The position numbers and the translations under genes were made by a program. Shown one piece after another: positions 1 to 14,600 of a stretch of DNA of 63,928 bases. The DNA is from Priapulus caudatus (lineage: Eukaryota > Priapulida > Priapulimorpha > Priapulimorphida > Priapulidae). The notes under the pieces were generated by a model, which worked only from the letters and a program-made list of their open reading frames with translations, was not told the origin of the DNA and made no database searches. Each line of letters starts with the position of its first letter. Position 1 is the stretch's first letter. Location of the stretch: positions 53,033 through 116,960 of the forward strand of contig NW_014577629.1 in assembly GCF_000485595.1 (NCBI RefSeq), read 5' to 3'.

Positions 1-9
1 ACGCACGCA

Positions 10-41
<32 letters not shown>

Positions 42-52
42 TATATATATAT
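1..52. repeat. ACGC/AC/AT microsatellite
   Basis: The window opens with an (ACGC)n run that passes into (AC)n and then (AT)n. The same compound order occurs again at 15717-15806. Confidence 0.95.
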
Positions 53-1053
53 TGCCCAGTTAGGCTATGGTTTCATGCATATCTATTATTCAATATTCCA
101 GATACAGACATCTTTCACAACAAAATTCACATCGACGAAGTATTTAATGTAAAATGCCCGCCGGTAACGGAGGCGGGGGTTCTTGGGTGAGTAGATAATT
201 ACATCGATGTGAAAACCTATAAGTATTTAAGGCACACAGAATGACAACTACGGAATATTATAAAAATTCCAAGTTTAATATGAGAATGACGTTGCTAAAA
301 TATACAATTATGAAGTGTCGAGTAAGGCCTATTGAGCTAGTATTCACCAATTGCATTACTCCTATGTTACAAGAGGAGCATTAACAAATAATTACAATAT
401 TTGGGAAAATATTTATGCATTCTACGTGATCTTAATGGCGTTCATCGATTGTCTAGCTAGCCCTAAATCATGAACATTGAAATCTGTTATATTTCAAAAT
501 GTACAACTATGCACACGTTATGCTAATCTGTCTCGAGTACGTGTCCCTTCGTCGTATTCGTAGTATATACGTGTATTTGACTGAGATAACTCCTCACGTA
601 TCCATCCGATGCTAAACTAGATCGAAACGTTAGTTTCAAGAAATATCTTTTTTTAATTTCGCAAAATTCAAGATTACTTGCAATGTCCTCAATTTTCTAA
701 TTGTCTTAATTGCACAGATTTAGAGGGGATTGTTTTACACCACCACCACAGCAGAAGCAGGTGGCTAATGCACTGTGGCATACTTTAGTCAGGTGAGATT
801 TGTTAAAATACTCCATAAGATAATAAAAAAACTCACAGTGGTAACTTTTTTGAATATTTAAAGAAGATGTGCTCTCTGTTTTGTTGCGCAACATTAGATG
901 TACGATTAGTGTATCGCGGGTAGGTACCTACTGTGCGTAGTGTGTGCTTATATTAGTCTAGAGGTCTTTTGTTATTTATTACTGTTATGTAAATTGTTTA
1001 TTGTTGAAATTGTTATGAGATTTAACGGGATCGATTCTAGGATACCATCACAG

Positions 1054-1143
1054 ACGTGTCGGCAAGAAGTTGTCGATTTCTTCTGTTCGTGGCAATACAA
1101 CCAGAGAGGATTATGCGCCGCACCTACGTTCGTGAACACAACG
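1054..1143 (+). CDS. candidate N-terminal exon of the xylosyltransferase-like gene
   Basis: An open segment of 30 codons lies between an acceptor (cag before 1054) and a donor (ACG|gtacat after 1143). It contains TCRQEVVDFFC, which resembles the cysteine motif C-R-Q-E-I...C found just before the catalytic domain of metazoan xylosyltransferases. It ends in phase 0, whereas the next certain exon (2396) needs one leftover base, so at least one small linking exon is missing. A 22-nt candidate (aacag|CAGATG... to GCAG|gtcgac, about 2066-2089) has fitting phases but is unproven. The true start codon and the usual N-terminal signal anchor were not found. Confidence 0.4.
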
Positions 1144-1301
1144 GTACATATAGTAGCCGAACAGTAGCAAGGCGAATTCGCGGTAGTGATGGATGCATGA
1201 GTGATGAGGGGGAGGATGGTTGTATGACTGGGTCAGGGTGATGGTACGATGATGCAGCGGTTATGGCATCAGATGCGGTCTACGTTATTATATATTATGT
1301 T

Positions 1302-1727
1302 CAGATAATCCTGGTAACTAACAATACACTTTCAACAATACAGTGTGTATTGTTGAACACCTTCTAACAATACACTGTGTATTGTAGTAGGTACCTATGA
1401 GCTTTCAACAATACACTGTGTATTGTTGAACACCTTCTAACAATACACTGTGTATTGTAGTAGGTACCTAACAACTGTGTATTTAAATTCAATTTTATTT
1501 TCAATAAATTCAATAAAATCAATCAAATAATTTCAATAAATTCATTTAAATAAATGTCAATTTTAAGTTTACAAATCAAAAAATAAACTAACTAAAAAAA
1601 AGTGTATTGTTAGAAGGTGTTCAACAATAAACAGTGTATTGTTGAAAGCTCGCTAACAATACACAGTGTATTGTCAAATTCCTAAACATACAAAACATTG
1701 TGTATTGTTAGTTATCAGGATTATCTG
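1302..1727. mobile_element. MITE-like element with long inverted termini and 8-bp target duplication
   Basis: The left end begins CAGATAATCCTGGTAACTAA. The right end is its inverted complement with about one mismatch over 28 bp. The element is flanked by a perfect direct repeat ATTATGTT (1294-1301 and 1728-1735). The interior holds four copies of a near-palindrome built on CAATACACTGTGTATTG, arranged as two ~65-bp direct repeats, followed by an AT-rich stretch and inverted copies of the same motif. There is no coding capacity. An 8-bp duplication fits hAT-like or other 8-bp-duplicating DNA transposons; the family assignment is inference. Confidence 0.8.
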
Positions 1728-1735
1728 ATTATGTT

Positions 1736-2395
1736 CTATTGTTGGCACACATAGATGCAGTCTGCATTGCTGGATTATCGATTTCAACGAAGAAGATGCG
1801 GGGCATTACACGTAGTATAATTATATACTAGTATACAAAATCTCCATAATCAAAACCTTGATATATTTTCGTCTTAGATAAATATGGGTCTACTTAATTG
1901 CTTCCTAAAGATCCCGTATGATCACAAAATGTCGCCGTGTAACTACGCACAATCTGCGTAACATCGCGACATGCTTAAAGATGCCGTTATCAGCGCACAA
2001 ACTATATTCTCGACAGAAATTGTTTCTACACATTTACTAAACTTATACTTGCAATTATGTTAACAGCAGATGTTTCTAAAAAACGCAGGTCGACTCTAGT
2101 AGCCTCGTTTTCAACAAGATAGTTCTTCCCCAACAAGGAAGCTGGGCAGACACCACAACATATCGTAAAGGTAGCAACTTGCCTTCTCGTTCCATGAAAA
2201 TCTATCGTGTTACGGTACGCTTTGACATTACAAGTGTCTTACTTGTAGTCTTGTACAGGTTTTGTTCATTTTATAAACCAGCCGTATAATATTTTCGATA
2301 TCCCTTTCATTTTCGAATAGTATTAATCAAATTTTGCTATGCCAGTGTTAACAATTATAGTCGTGCGGATTTATTCTTATCCGTTACTTTTACAG
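1736..2395. other. no recognisable feature
   Basis: This is AT-rich sequence between the MITE and the first certain xylosyltransferase exon. Only the unproven 22-nt candidate exon near 2066-2089 was noticed. Confidence 0.5.
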
Positions 2396-5300
2396 TTCAA
2401 AAGGATCCACATATGGGCCTGATTCCAACGAGATTAGGCTTCATTATATTAGCCCACAATGGCCTAGAAGCAGTGGTAAGTACTCATGCATATCTAATTT
2501 ATGTGCTGATGCAGGAGATATCTTGTTTCACGGTACGAGGACCAATGAATAACAGCGCCGCTAATAATAGAGGCCTGCGTTTGCCGTGAAACTCATTACT
2601 TACTATAGTGATTAGTTTCATTATGTGACAAATCTCTCATCATTCTGTAACGGGAGGTATAAATTGCCTAAAAATTTCTACCAGCGCATAGATACTTTCA
2701 CTACTGCTGCCATTTTAGATGAGTAGTAGACATCCTTATTGCTTCCCATCCGCCTTGGTCACTTTGTTGAACTGATCCTAACATTGACAGTGATCTGACC
2801 TTGATACTTGCCTTGACCCTTATCTGGTTACACCACTTGGTTGCACTTTTACTGATTTCTTTCAAGTTTTTTTGTTTTTATATCTTTTTCTCATTTTTAA
2901 GTATTTAATTTTTCCATGTAATGTTAAAATATTTATGTGTGTAATGATTTAAATATTTTATCATCATCTAGATAAGTATATGCAAAATTTCCTCTTCCAC
3001 TTTGTTCTTGAATACTCTGAGTTACTTATTTGTGCAACAAGTAGTTTTCGCGATATAGTGAAAGCTTTCACCACTTTTCTTTTTTCCATAGTGTTAGAAA
3101 GATGGGTATAGTAATAAAATGGGTACGTTTGACTCATGGCTCATTCTCCTAGAGGCGCTGTGATTGCAGGGGCATTTGAAAATCGTGTAACGTTAGCTTA
3201 ATTGTTTTCATGAATGTGGTGCCGGTGTGGATCAAAATAATAAGAGCAGTCGAAAATAATAGGTGCTCGATAAATCTGATTTATTAACTCAAAATAAACC
3301 AAATAAGATACACCGCTGTTACGCGTGTAGCTGATTCCGCGAAACCGTCAAATAATCAACCTATTGACGCCTCACATAAACGCTCACAATAATCGTGGGT
3401 GCGGATGCACCTTTTGAAAATAACTCCACATGACTGCATACGCAGATTTGCCCTACTAAGTTACATGCAGCGCGCATAGTTATAGATAGTAGGACTATAT
3501 AACTAAACTCTTTTGGTAGACGCTTTTGATTTTAAAGAGATACCAGCCATTGCTGTTATAATCAACATTGCATATAATGCGTTATTGCGAGTGTCTTTAC
3601 GTTTGGTTAAAGCTACTTCCTTGTCTTGTCATGATGGCTTACGTTGCTCTCCAAAAGCAAGAACTTTCTCATATTACAATCAATCTATACATTTTAAAGT
3701 ATATAATTCCCTCATATAGCTGAAATACTGATACAGCTGCTTGATCGGCTCAGAAGAATAAGATTTAGCAGAGATAAATGTGTCTCGTTGTAGTTGCAAC
3801 TGATAAAAGCCGTGTACAGGCCAGAGCACTACTACGTGGTGCACGTTGATCTCAGACAACCTCAGTTCAGGACGCGTTTATTGGAGGCTCTGGCTTCATT
3901 TGCTAAAGATAACTTACAAGTACTTGACGCAGAGCGGTGAGTTATACAACGTTCATACCATATCATGTATGTAACTATGCAATCGAATATGAAGGGTCGG
4001 TGAGAGTTAGGCCTACACTCCTGATTGCTTTGGAATAACTATAATTTGCTGCACGCCGAATCAACTGAAAAATTCTCTACACTAAATTAAATGTATTCAT
4101 ATCTTGGTGGATAAGAATGGGTATCTTTTGATTGCTAGCACTAAATTATCTAAAAACAACCTTTCAGTTTAATAACATTTTAGATTTTCATATCTAGCTT
4201 ATATTTTGCTATTCATTTACAGTTATTTTAATTATCGGCACTAAGTTTCCGTCATTATACAGGCAGTCAAACACAGTGCGGTATTTCCCAAGCGCAAAAG
4301 GTCTAGCTATTGAACATTGTACGTAATACAACGTTGTGACAATTGCGTAATGAATGGAATTACACCTGCTACGTGTCCGTATATTGCATCTGTGTAGTTG
4401 TCCTCAGATCCTTCATCACAAACTGGGGCGCTTACGGCATCGTGCGTGCCGAGCTAGAGGCCATGGAGCAGCTCTTGCGCATGGGAACCTGGGACTTTGT
4501 CATCAACCTGAGCGGCAGCGACATGCCTGTTCGTCCCATTGAAGACCTTTCAGCAGCACTTGCGCCCTACCGAGGTAACCGCCTCCACAACACTCCATAT
4601 TTGCGACGAATTTGAGTTCGGTCTGCCTCGTGGAAATAACCCGTGGTGACAATTATCATCAAAATGCCATCGTAATGTCAGTATTTGATATAAAAACTAT
4701 AGCTACTTGTTTTTTTATGATGGTCTTTGTCTTTGTAACCACCCAAACATAACTAAGAAATGTGATGCAAAAATAAAGATTGGTCTCACAACCAGTAGCC
4801 ACCATGGGAAGCTGCTGTTTCATTATTGATTAATTATGCCACATTTTCTCGAGCAAATAGCTACTTACAGCGATATATTGCCTATTTTTCACAATGTATC
4901 ACAATTATGTAATCACATGCTCAAATATTGAAGGCATATTTCGTTTTAACAAATAGTTTTAGAAACGGATGTGATACCGGAATACAGGCTCTTCAGCTAG
5001 TGTATTACCTGTAGATCAGGAGTAGATAAAGGGAATTCCCTTTATCTACTCCTGCTGTAGATAGATCATTACCTGTACTTTTTTTTTAGCCCTGTAGTCG
5101 CATAATTGTAACGGAATATTTAGAATTAGACAATAAGCACTACGTTGCATGCTGGTAAAAATTTTGAATTATTATCCACGGCCAGTGATTCTCTATGGAC
5201 CATATTAGATAGCATGTTAATTGATATTTGCTGTTGCACAGGAAATAATTTTGGGGCATATCTAAAGCCTCGCCACACAAGATGGAATGCAAATATAGGC

Positions 5301-5479
5301 GATGTGACAAGTTCCGGTTATGCATGGTAAGTATGATCTAGAACAATGACCTCCAATCTCTACAGGGTAAATAAATCGTCTGCTGATATATAGACCAACG
5401 TGATCAGTGTCATGAAAAATTATTACGTAATCTTGATTAGATAAAAATTGATACTCATAATAAATCATGCAATTTTACC

Positions 5480-5511
<32 letters not shown>

Positions 5512-5989
5512 CATCATTTTTATTAACCTGATATTATTATTAATTTACTTTATATAATCTTATATTGGAATTAAGGTACACTTGCGGTGACTACCTGTAC
5601 AAGGTGTGCACACGGAAATTCCCTGAGAATGCCGACATAGCGCATTCAACGCAGTGGTACATACTGAACCGGTACGTTTGTTAAGTAGCGTTCATAGTAA
5701 GACGTTCGTAATCCAGACGTGCCATGTTGTAAACGGCCATGATCATGACGATGACGATGACGATGAACACGACCACGACGATGGCCATGACCACGACCAC
5801 GACCACGACTATGACAACGACCATGACCATGACCATGGCCATGACCATGACCATGACCATGACCATGACCATGACCATGACCATGACCATGACCATGACC
5901 ATGGCCATGGCCATGACCACGACGATGGCCATGACCACCATGACGATGACAATGACGATGACGCTGACCACGACCATGACCATGACCAT

Positions 5990-6038
<49 letters not shown>

Positions 6039-9000
6039 GCCACGACCATGGTCATGACTATGACTATAACTATAACCAAACCATTATCTATACAAAATTG
6101 AGCAAATTGTTTGCAGTGTTTGTAGTCAGCCCATCTAGGAGCTGAGACAGTTATTGTCATTAACTTTTGTAGGGGATACGTGGAGCATCTCCTGTCTGTA
6201 GATGGTAGAAAACTTCTTGGATGGCTACAGTATACGGCGATGACTCTTAGCATTCCTGATGAAAGCTATTTCCTGACCATGCTGCGCAACTCTCATCTTA
6301 GGTAAGTGGGGGAATTCACGACGATGAGTTAGTTCTCCCACAAACACCACAGTACCGTCATTATGGTCAGGATGCTTTCTAAAATAATAACTGACGCTAT
6401 TTCCTTGCCGCATTTACATCACAAGGCCTTGTCCTAAGCTGGGTTACTGTCTTTTCCGTATTTCTATGCTCTGTGATGAAGTAGGGAGTGCCGTGTTTCC
6501 GAGTCGTCTTTCACTTATACTAAGCATATGCCTTTGACATTGCAGCGATACATTTGTACAAGGGCATCACCGATACACGGCTCCGATGCAAGTGCACGAC
6601 GCGAAGACATTATACCGCCGACTCAATGCATCTGATATTATGTCTATGGTAATCATATAATGCATGCATAGTTCAGTTATGGGATCTAATAATTATATTC
6701 TGAATGGCGTGTTTTATAGTTACTCCGAGAATTACCAGTTCTGAATATTACGTTAATGATTTATAATGCATTCCAACACACTGTTTATGCGAAATTGTGT
6801 TATTTACGATAGCTGATCATGTAAGACATTAAAATGCAATTAATTCTTTACAAAAACGCTGGAAAATAGCAGCCAAAAAAAGCATGTAACTACAAGTAGA
6901 TATCGGTATGAGATCAAACAGAACTTGTGATCTCACTTGTACTTCAGACATTTGAAACGCCTCTAAGAACTTATATAGCGACGCTACGACTATAACAGTC
7001 CTAACCCATATAATCAACGGTTTAATACCTGCATCACCTTCTGTTGCAAGCTAAGCCGCATGAGCTTGCCGCTTCGCAATAATAGGCACCTTTGGTTACG
7101 CAGGGGCCAAGAGACTTCACGATCAACGATGTTCCACACCTACTGACGATGTTTCATACTGCATTCTTCGCTCGCAAGTTTTCCCTGTCTGCTGACGACC
7201 CTGTTCGTAGAACCGTTGTTAAATGGTTGCTCACCGACTTTGAGCGAACGCAGAAACGCGCAGTGCCAGATGAGTTGATACGGTGAGTTGATAGCTTTTT
7301 TTGCATATTAATTGAGCGGAAAAGCATCATAGTGAGGATGAAAGTAGTTATTGTAACTTGTCACATCATCACATAACTTGTCTAAAAATGCGTAATGAAT
7401 AATACAGAGGTTTTATTCACCCCTGATATATATATTATATATAATATATATATTCAGTAAAGAGCGGTCAACGAGTCATCGTTCTGTATATGAATATTGC
7501 ATATAGAACCGGAATAGCTAGTGACCATACACGGGAGCGCGGACTCTGTGCTTTATTCGGATATAGTGAAGTGAAATGCTGTCTTGCATGCACTACCCGA
7601 CAGAAAGTTGGCTAAGCTCGCGCTAAAGAAGCTGAACGATCAAGGAGAGTATGCGCTTGCGTATAAGGTCGATGTGTGGAACTGGAAACTATTGCCGCGA
7701 ATGATGCCGCGTGACAACTGCTGCCTGCATCAATTCTCTGCACACCAAACGTCCAATGGTGAGTAAGGGAAGCCATGAATGGCAATTAAAGCGGTGGGTG
7801 AAGGGCGATTTTGTTTAATTACTTGTAAAATTATCATTATTATGCCATAACGTGGCAGATGAGAGGTAGGGATGCGATTACGTTAAAGATGAATCACAGT
7901 CGGCCTAGTCTAATTGACTAATTAACTAATTATAATTTAAAAAAACGGGACATTTCGAATTAACTTAATTCGTTTTTGTTTAGGAAACGTTGCGCTACTT
8001 GTTCTTTACTTGTTTTAGTTTTACTGGAAATCCTTTTATAGGGCTCGGCCGACTGGATGAATATATATACCTGATTGATTTTACTGCGGTAGGTTATAAT
8101 ACATCGTCGCGTCCGTTAATCCTTTCTATATTTTATAAACATTACGTAATAACGTAGATAGCGTAAGATATTACTTGGCAAAGAATATTACCTTTATATG
8201 CAAACGTACAATACATATGTAAAGAGTAATAAATTAAGTAAAACACAAGTTAGTGGAAAGCCCAGATTATGTTTATATATATATATGTTTGTTTTGACAG
8301 AATGAGAAGAAAGCTAATGCCGTCGTTACGCTCCGAGCTGCTGTAGTAAGTTGAATAAGTGTGTCGTAATATGAGTATAATATACGTGTGTCGTATAGGT
8401 GTTGCATATTATAGTTACATAGTAAAATGATTAACATATTATGCTTGCAGATATAAAGTTCATATTGGTTTCTTTGAGTTCATAGGCAATTACAAATGTA
8501 CAATTAGTAGGTATTAGAGCGATTTATATTGTCGTCTGTGTGCCGTTATCACGTCCCATAATGCTGACAATGTAATCACTTTGCCAATTTAATACAACTC
8601 AAGCACTTTATTTATATTTATGTAAATTACACGTTTACTCGCGAACAACCTACTGCAGTGTTGCACTAATTGTTATCTCTATTCAAGAAAATCAGTTTCG
8701 GCATATTGATTTTGCTTCTAGGTCATATTATAAATGGGCTTATCATGGTTTGTATTTTACGCGAAAATATGGTGATTCGAAAGACATATAGGCGCATATA
8801 CATTTCAATTTCAGTCTCAGAAGCCAGCTTTTCAATGCTACTCATACGGCCACCTGAGAGCTATACACCTATCAACCCGTCGTTTTAACCCTGTGTATGT
8901 ATATTTAAATATGATTTTCTCGTGTGTGGGGGCAGCGTGCGTGCGCTCGGCCAGCCGTGAGCATAATATAACTAAGCCTTTCTGATAATAATAGCATAAT

Positions 9001-10009
9001 ATTATATCATGCCTCTGCACAACATATAGTTGAAGTGCAAAATTTCATTTAATTTTTTTAACATGGTCACGGGTTGTTGCTGAATCATGTGTGCCAATAC
9101 ACACGTAGGTGTCTGAGCACAGCTGGCTAAACAAAAGCTATAAAGGCTTTATATACTTATACGACATTTATCTGCCGTATCAACTGTATATCATTCATTA
9201 TTTAATATATGTGCGCAATTCCGTTATGCAGAATTTACTTTTCGTATCTCGATTTAGTTTATCATTTATAACTTCCGTAAGTGCGAATTTCGTAACATGA
9301 TCTTTCGTAACGTTATTACTCAATTAATGCAATTTTTACCTTTACTGACGCAGTAGCGAACGCACATACACTATGAACCCGCCCACAGAAACTCTATGGT
9401 TCACAATCTTCTTTGATGTCAACGTAACCCCACCATCTTGCAAAGGTTGGTCCACTGTGTAATCAGTCATATGTTTAGCATTTCAGTTTTCTATCATTTA
9501 CTCTCGTATATTACTCTCGTATATTACTCTCGTAGCATGGCGATATTAACTAAGAAACATTAGAATCACCAATACCCGTTTATCTTTATACAATACTAGA
9601 AATTCCAGACAATGAGACCTCAATGCCAATGACGATTGTATATGGCGCACTTAATTGGTCATTCAAAAATAAGTCGTGGTAAAAATTAATTCTTTTTGCA
9701 GGGTTAGATGATCCAAACAAGCAGTATCTGGAATTCCCGGCATTAGACAAGGACAACATGAACTCTGATGTCTTATCTTTTACCATGCAACTTTACACGC
9801 CGGAGGGTACTTTGCAGTGTCAGCAGAAATTAAAGCACGCGTGGAACAAGGGAACCGTGATGAAAAAGGTTTGGGATTATCCAGAAAGGTCGTAATGATA
9901 CCAATGTATTTCCCAAACGTGCACAGCGTAAATGTGTTACATTGCTTTCTATTGCAAATTCAGTTATCCACTGTTCGGGACGCAAAACACTACATTATGC
10001 GGTTTCTCT

Positions 10010-10066
<57 letters not shown>

Positions 10067-11640
10067 TTAGATGTCCTGTTTCGAATCCTGTCCCTGTTTA
10101 CATAATTATGGCGGTTCACCACCACTCTCGCCAAGTACGACAGCTAGGATGACGTCATCCAGCAGCAGCAGGCGTAATTAATACACCACCAACAGCAATG
10201 ATAACAGTATATATAACGACAGCGAGCATGATGACGACCAGGCGAGCAAAACCATCCAGAGCCATCACCGCTAACAACTACTAACACCACAAACACCAAT
10301 CACTCTTAGCAACTAAGCCACCGACCGCTATCCATCAACCAACAACAACACTCCAAAACACGCTCAAAAGTAACCACCACCACTACCACAAACAACAACT
10401 ATCATCATGAGTTACATCATCATAACAAGTGTTATAGCACGAGTTAAAATGCAGGATCATTTTTATTCTTAGTTCGATTACCTCAACGTCTCTAAACTTG
10501 ATGGCAGATTCGACTGTGGGCGTCTTCACGAAGGCACGTGGCTTGTTAAAATACTGCAGGTATGACTCATATAATATCAGATACCATCACAATTATATTA
10601 TACCGCTAATATATCTCTACTAAAATATCAGAAGTGTAACATTTCGATGTATGGTACCAAATATGCGACAATATAAACAGAGTATTACTATCTATCTTCA
10701 GATTGGCGGCAAAATCCCCTTCACATATGAACAAGAAGTTGAGATAACCAAATCACCATCTGAAACGTGGGAGAATATAAACCAAAATGGTGAGATAAAT
10801 TATTTTTCTATGCTATGTGATGTATATTGTATAGGTTTTCTCGTATACGTCGTACGCCCGGCAACCATATTTCACTCATCCGGCCTCACTATTGACACCC
10901 AACATATTCTTATCCATTACAGTCTATTTGTCTATGAATAACTTTTAAACGAAATTTACTGCATTAATTGTCATTTCTTAAATAGATCATCGGTGATTCT
11001 TGTTTTGCTACAGATCTGAAGAGACTCTGGCGTGTTGATGACGTCATGGTGTTGCCTGCAGCAAACTACTACGATGAATCAGCGAGGAATCAAGATTCGG
11101 ATGCTGTTGTAATCGATATAGATGAGCGGGTGAATTTGGCAGATCAACTGGCAGATTTGGTAAAGCATCAGCTGGATGCGTCAAATGATAAGGCGCAGCC
11201 CAACAGACACGAGAGGTCTGATCATGCCAGCAAAGCTACACATCCTGTACCTTCTTCCAATGACAATGAGGATAAAGCAGATAAAAATGGAGTTAAGAGT
11301 AAGAAAGTATCTCAACTTGATGATGTAGAAGAGGTGATACTAGACAGTGAACATCGTCCCATAACTACGACAGGCAAAAAACAGCACGTTGACTATCTCA
11401 ACGAGCCAGCTATTGTTGATGAAGGACATTTAGATGTGACGTTTCCCACAAGGAAGCAGTTAGACGTTATCATGCAAGATGCTCTAGACCAGCCAGTAGA
11501 TGGCGCAGGGAGCGCTCCTCAACGATGTCCCTTCCATCCAGTTGAACCAGATGAGGAACCAGTATTAGTAGACACAAAGTATGAACGTGATGTATTATAT
11601 GATAAGGATAAGCTCTCACACAAATCTCTANNNNNNNNNN

Positions 11641-11680
<40 letters not shown>

Positions 11681-14600
11681 AGATGTCCAGGAAAACCGCA
11701 TAATGTAGTGTGGTGTATATATATTATATATATTTTGTTAGATGTCCTGTTTCGAATCCTGTCCCTGTTTACATAATTATGGCGGTTCACCACCACTCTC
11801 GCCAAGTACGACAGCTAGGATGACGTCATCCAGCAGCAGCAGGCGTAATTAATACACCACCAACAGCAATGATAACAGTATATATAACGACAGCGAGCAT
11901 GATGACGACCAGGCGAGCAAAACCATCCAGAGCCATCACCGCTAACAACTACTAACACCACAAACACCAATCACTCTTAGCAACTAAGCCACCGACCGCC
12001 ATCCATCAACCAACAACAACACTCCAAAACACGCTCAAAAGTAACCACCACCACTACCACAAACAACAACTATCATCATGAGTTACATCATCATAACAAG
12101 TGTTATAGCACGAGTTAAAATGCAGGATCATTTTTATTCTTAGTTCGATTACCTCAACGTCTCTAAACTTGATGGCAGATTCGACTGTGGGCGTCTTCAC
12201 GAAGGCACGTGGCTTGTTAAAATACTGCAGGTATGACTCATATAATATCAGATACCATCACAATTATATTATACCGCTAATATATCTCTACTAAAATATT
12301 AGAAGTGTAACATTTCGATGTATGGTACCAAATATGCGACAATATAAACAGAGTATTACTATCTATCTTCAGATTGGCGGCAAAACCCCCTTCACATATG
12401 AACAAGAAGTTGAGATAACCAAATCACCATCTGAAACGTGGGAGAATATAAACCAAAATGGTGAGATAAATTATTTTTCTATGCTATGTGATGTATATTG
12501 TATAGGTTTTCTCGTATACGTCGTACGCCCGGCAACCATATTTCACTCATCCGGCCTCACTATTGACACCCAACATATTCTTATCCATTACAGTCTATTT
12601 GTCTATGAATAACTTTTAAACGAAATTTACTGCATTAATTGTCATTTCTTAAATAGATCATCGGTGATTCTTGTTTTGCTACAGATCTGAAGAGACTCTG
12701 GCGTGTTGATGACGTCATGGTGTTGCCTGCAGCAAACTACTACGATGAATCAGCGAGGAATCAAGATTCGGATGCTGTTGTAATCGATATAGATGAGCGG
12801 GTGAATTTGGCAGATCAACTGGCAGATTTGGTAAAGCATGAGCTGGATGCGTCAAATGATAAGGCGCAGCCCAACAGACACGAGAGGTCTGATCATGCCA
12901 GCAAAGCTACACATCCTGTACCTTCTTCCAATGACAATGAGGATAAAGCAGATAAAAATGGAGTTAAGAGTAAGAAAGTATCTCAACTTGATGATGTAGA
13001 AGAGGTGATACTAGACAGTGAACATCGTCCCATAACTACGACAGGCAAAAAACAGCACGTTGACTATCTCAACGAGCCAGCTATTGTTGATGAAGGACAT
13101 TTAGATGTGACGTTTCCCACAAGGAAGCAGTTAGACGTTATCATGCAAGATGCTCTAGACCAGCCAGTAGATGGCGCAGGGAGCGCTCCTCAAAGCTGTC
13201 CCTTCCGTCCAGTTGAACTAGATGAGGAACCAGTATTAGTAGACACAAAGTATGAACGTCATGTGTCAAATGATAAGAAGAAGCTCTCGCACAAATATCA
13301 AGGTGATGACGTAGGAGATGTGAGACTAGACAGTGAACATCGTCCCATAACTACGACAGGCAAAAAACAACACATTGACTATCTCAACGAGCCAGCTATT
13401 GTTGATGAAGGACATTTAGATGTGATGTTTCCCACAAGGAAGCAGTTAGACGTTACCATGCAAGATGCCCTAGACCAGCCAGTAGATGGCGCAGGGAGCG
13501 CTCCTCAACGATGTCCCTTCCGTCCAGTTGAACCAGATGAGGAACCAGTATTAGTAGACACAAAGTATAAACGTGATGTATTATATGATAAGGAGAAGCT
13601 CTCGCACAAATCTCTAGTTGATGATGTAGGAGATGTGATACTAGACAGTGAACATCGTCCCATAAAGGTGGCAGGCCAAAAGCGTCACTTTGATTATCTC
13701 AACGAGCCAGCTAAAGTTGATGAAGGACATTTAGATGTGATCTTTCCCACAAGGAAGCAGTTAGACGTTATCATGCAAGATGCTCTAGACCAGCCAGTAG
13801 ATGGCGCAGGGAGCGCCCCTCAAAGCTGTCCCTTCCGTCCAGTTGAACTAGATGAGGAACCAGTATTAGTAGACACAAAGTATGAACGTCATGTGTCAAA
13901 TGATAAGGAGAAGCTCTCGCACAAATCTCAAGGTGATGACGTAGGAGATGTGAGACTAGACAGTGAACATCGTCCCATAACTACGACAGGCAAAAAACAA
14001 CACATTGACTATCTCAACGAGCCAGCTATTGTTGATGAAGGACATTTAGATGTGATGTTTCCCACAAGGAAGCAGTTAGACGTTATCATGCAAGATGCCC
14101 TAGACCAGCCAGTAGATGGCGCAGGGAGCGCTCCTCAACGATGTCCCTTCCGCCCAGTTGAATTAGATGAGGAACCAGTATTAGTAGACACAAAGTATGA
14201 ACGTCATGTGTCAAATGATAAGGAGAAACTAGAAATACCAGAGGTGTCTGATGACATGCGCACATCTCTACATAACGTGCGGTTAACCGCGAACAATATG
14301 GATGTTAATGGCCAATCAAGAGGCGAGCAGGCGAAGCAAACAGCGGCTCCAGAGTGCAGACAGGCAGCCGAAAGTAGTTCTGACTTCGTAAACGTGGATG
14401 CGCCAACTGAGCATACACACGAAACCTGTACCCGTCCTCCGCGTGATTCGGAGTCAGATGATGACGGCGGTGGCACCGCAGCTCGACCCGCGACGGCTGA
14501 GACAGCAGCACATCGCAGACTCGAGGACGACCTTCGGAGCGACGCTGCACATGCATGTCCTTACACGAGAACTACTGACGCGGAAGCGGGCGCCAAAGAA

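Noticed and set aside
5738-6080. Similarity of the GACCAT array to a metal-binding His-Asp protein
   Set aside because: An intronic position with intact flanking splice sites makes translation unlikely.
5654-6253. Long Asp-His and Met/Val open frames
   Set aside because: They come from the GACCAT hexanucleotide array, and the flanking xylosyltransferase exons splice around it.
10072-10092. tRNA-like B-box GTTTCGAATCC (again near 11747)
   Set aside because: No acceptor stem, anticodon arm or A box; an AT microsatellite lies directly upstream. It is only present twice because of the gap-associated duplication.
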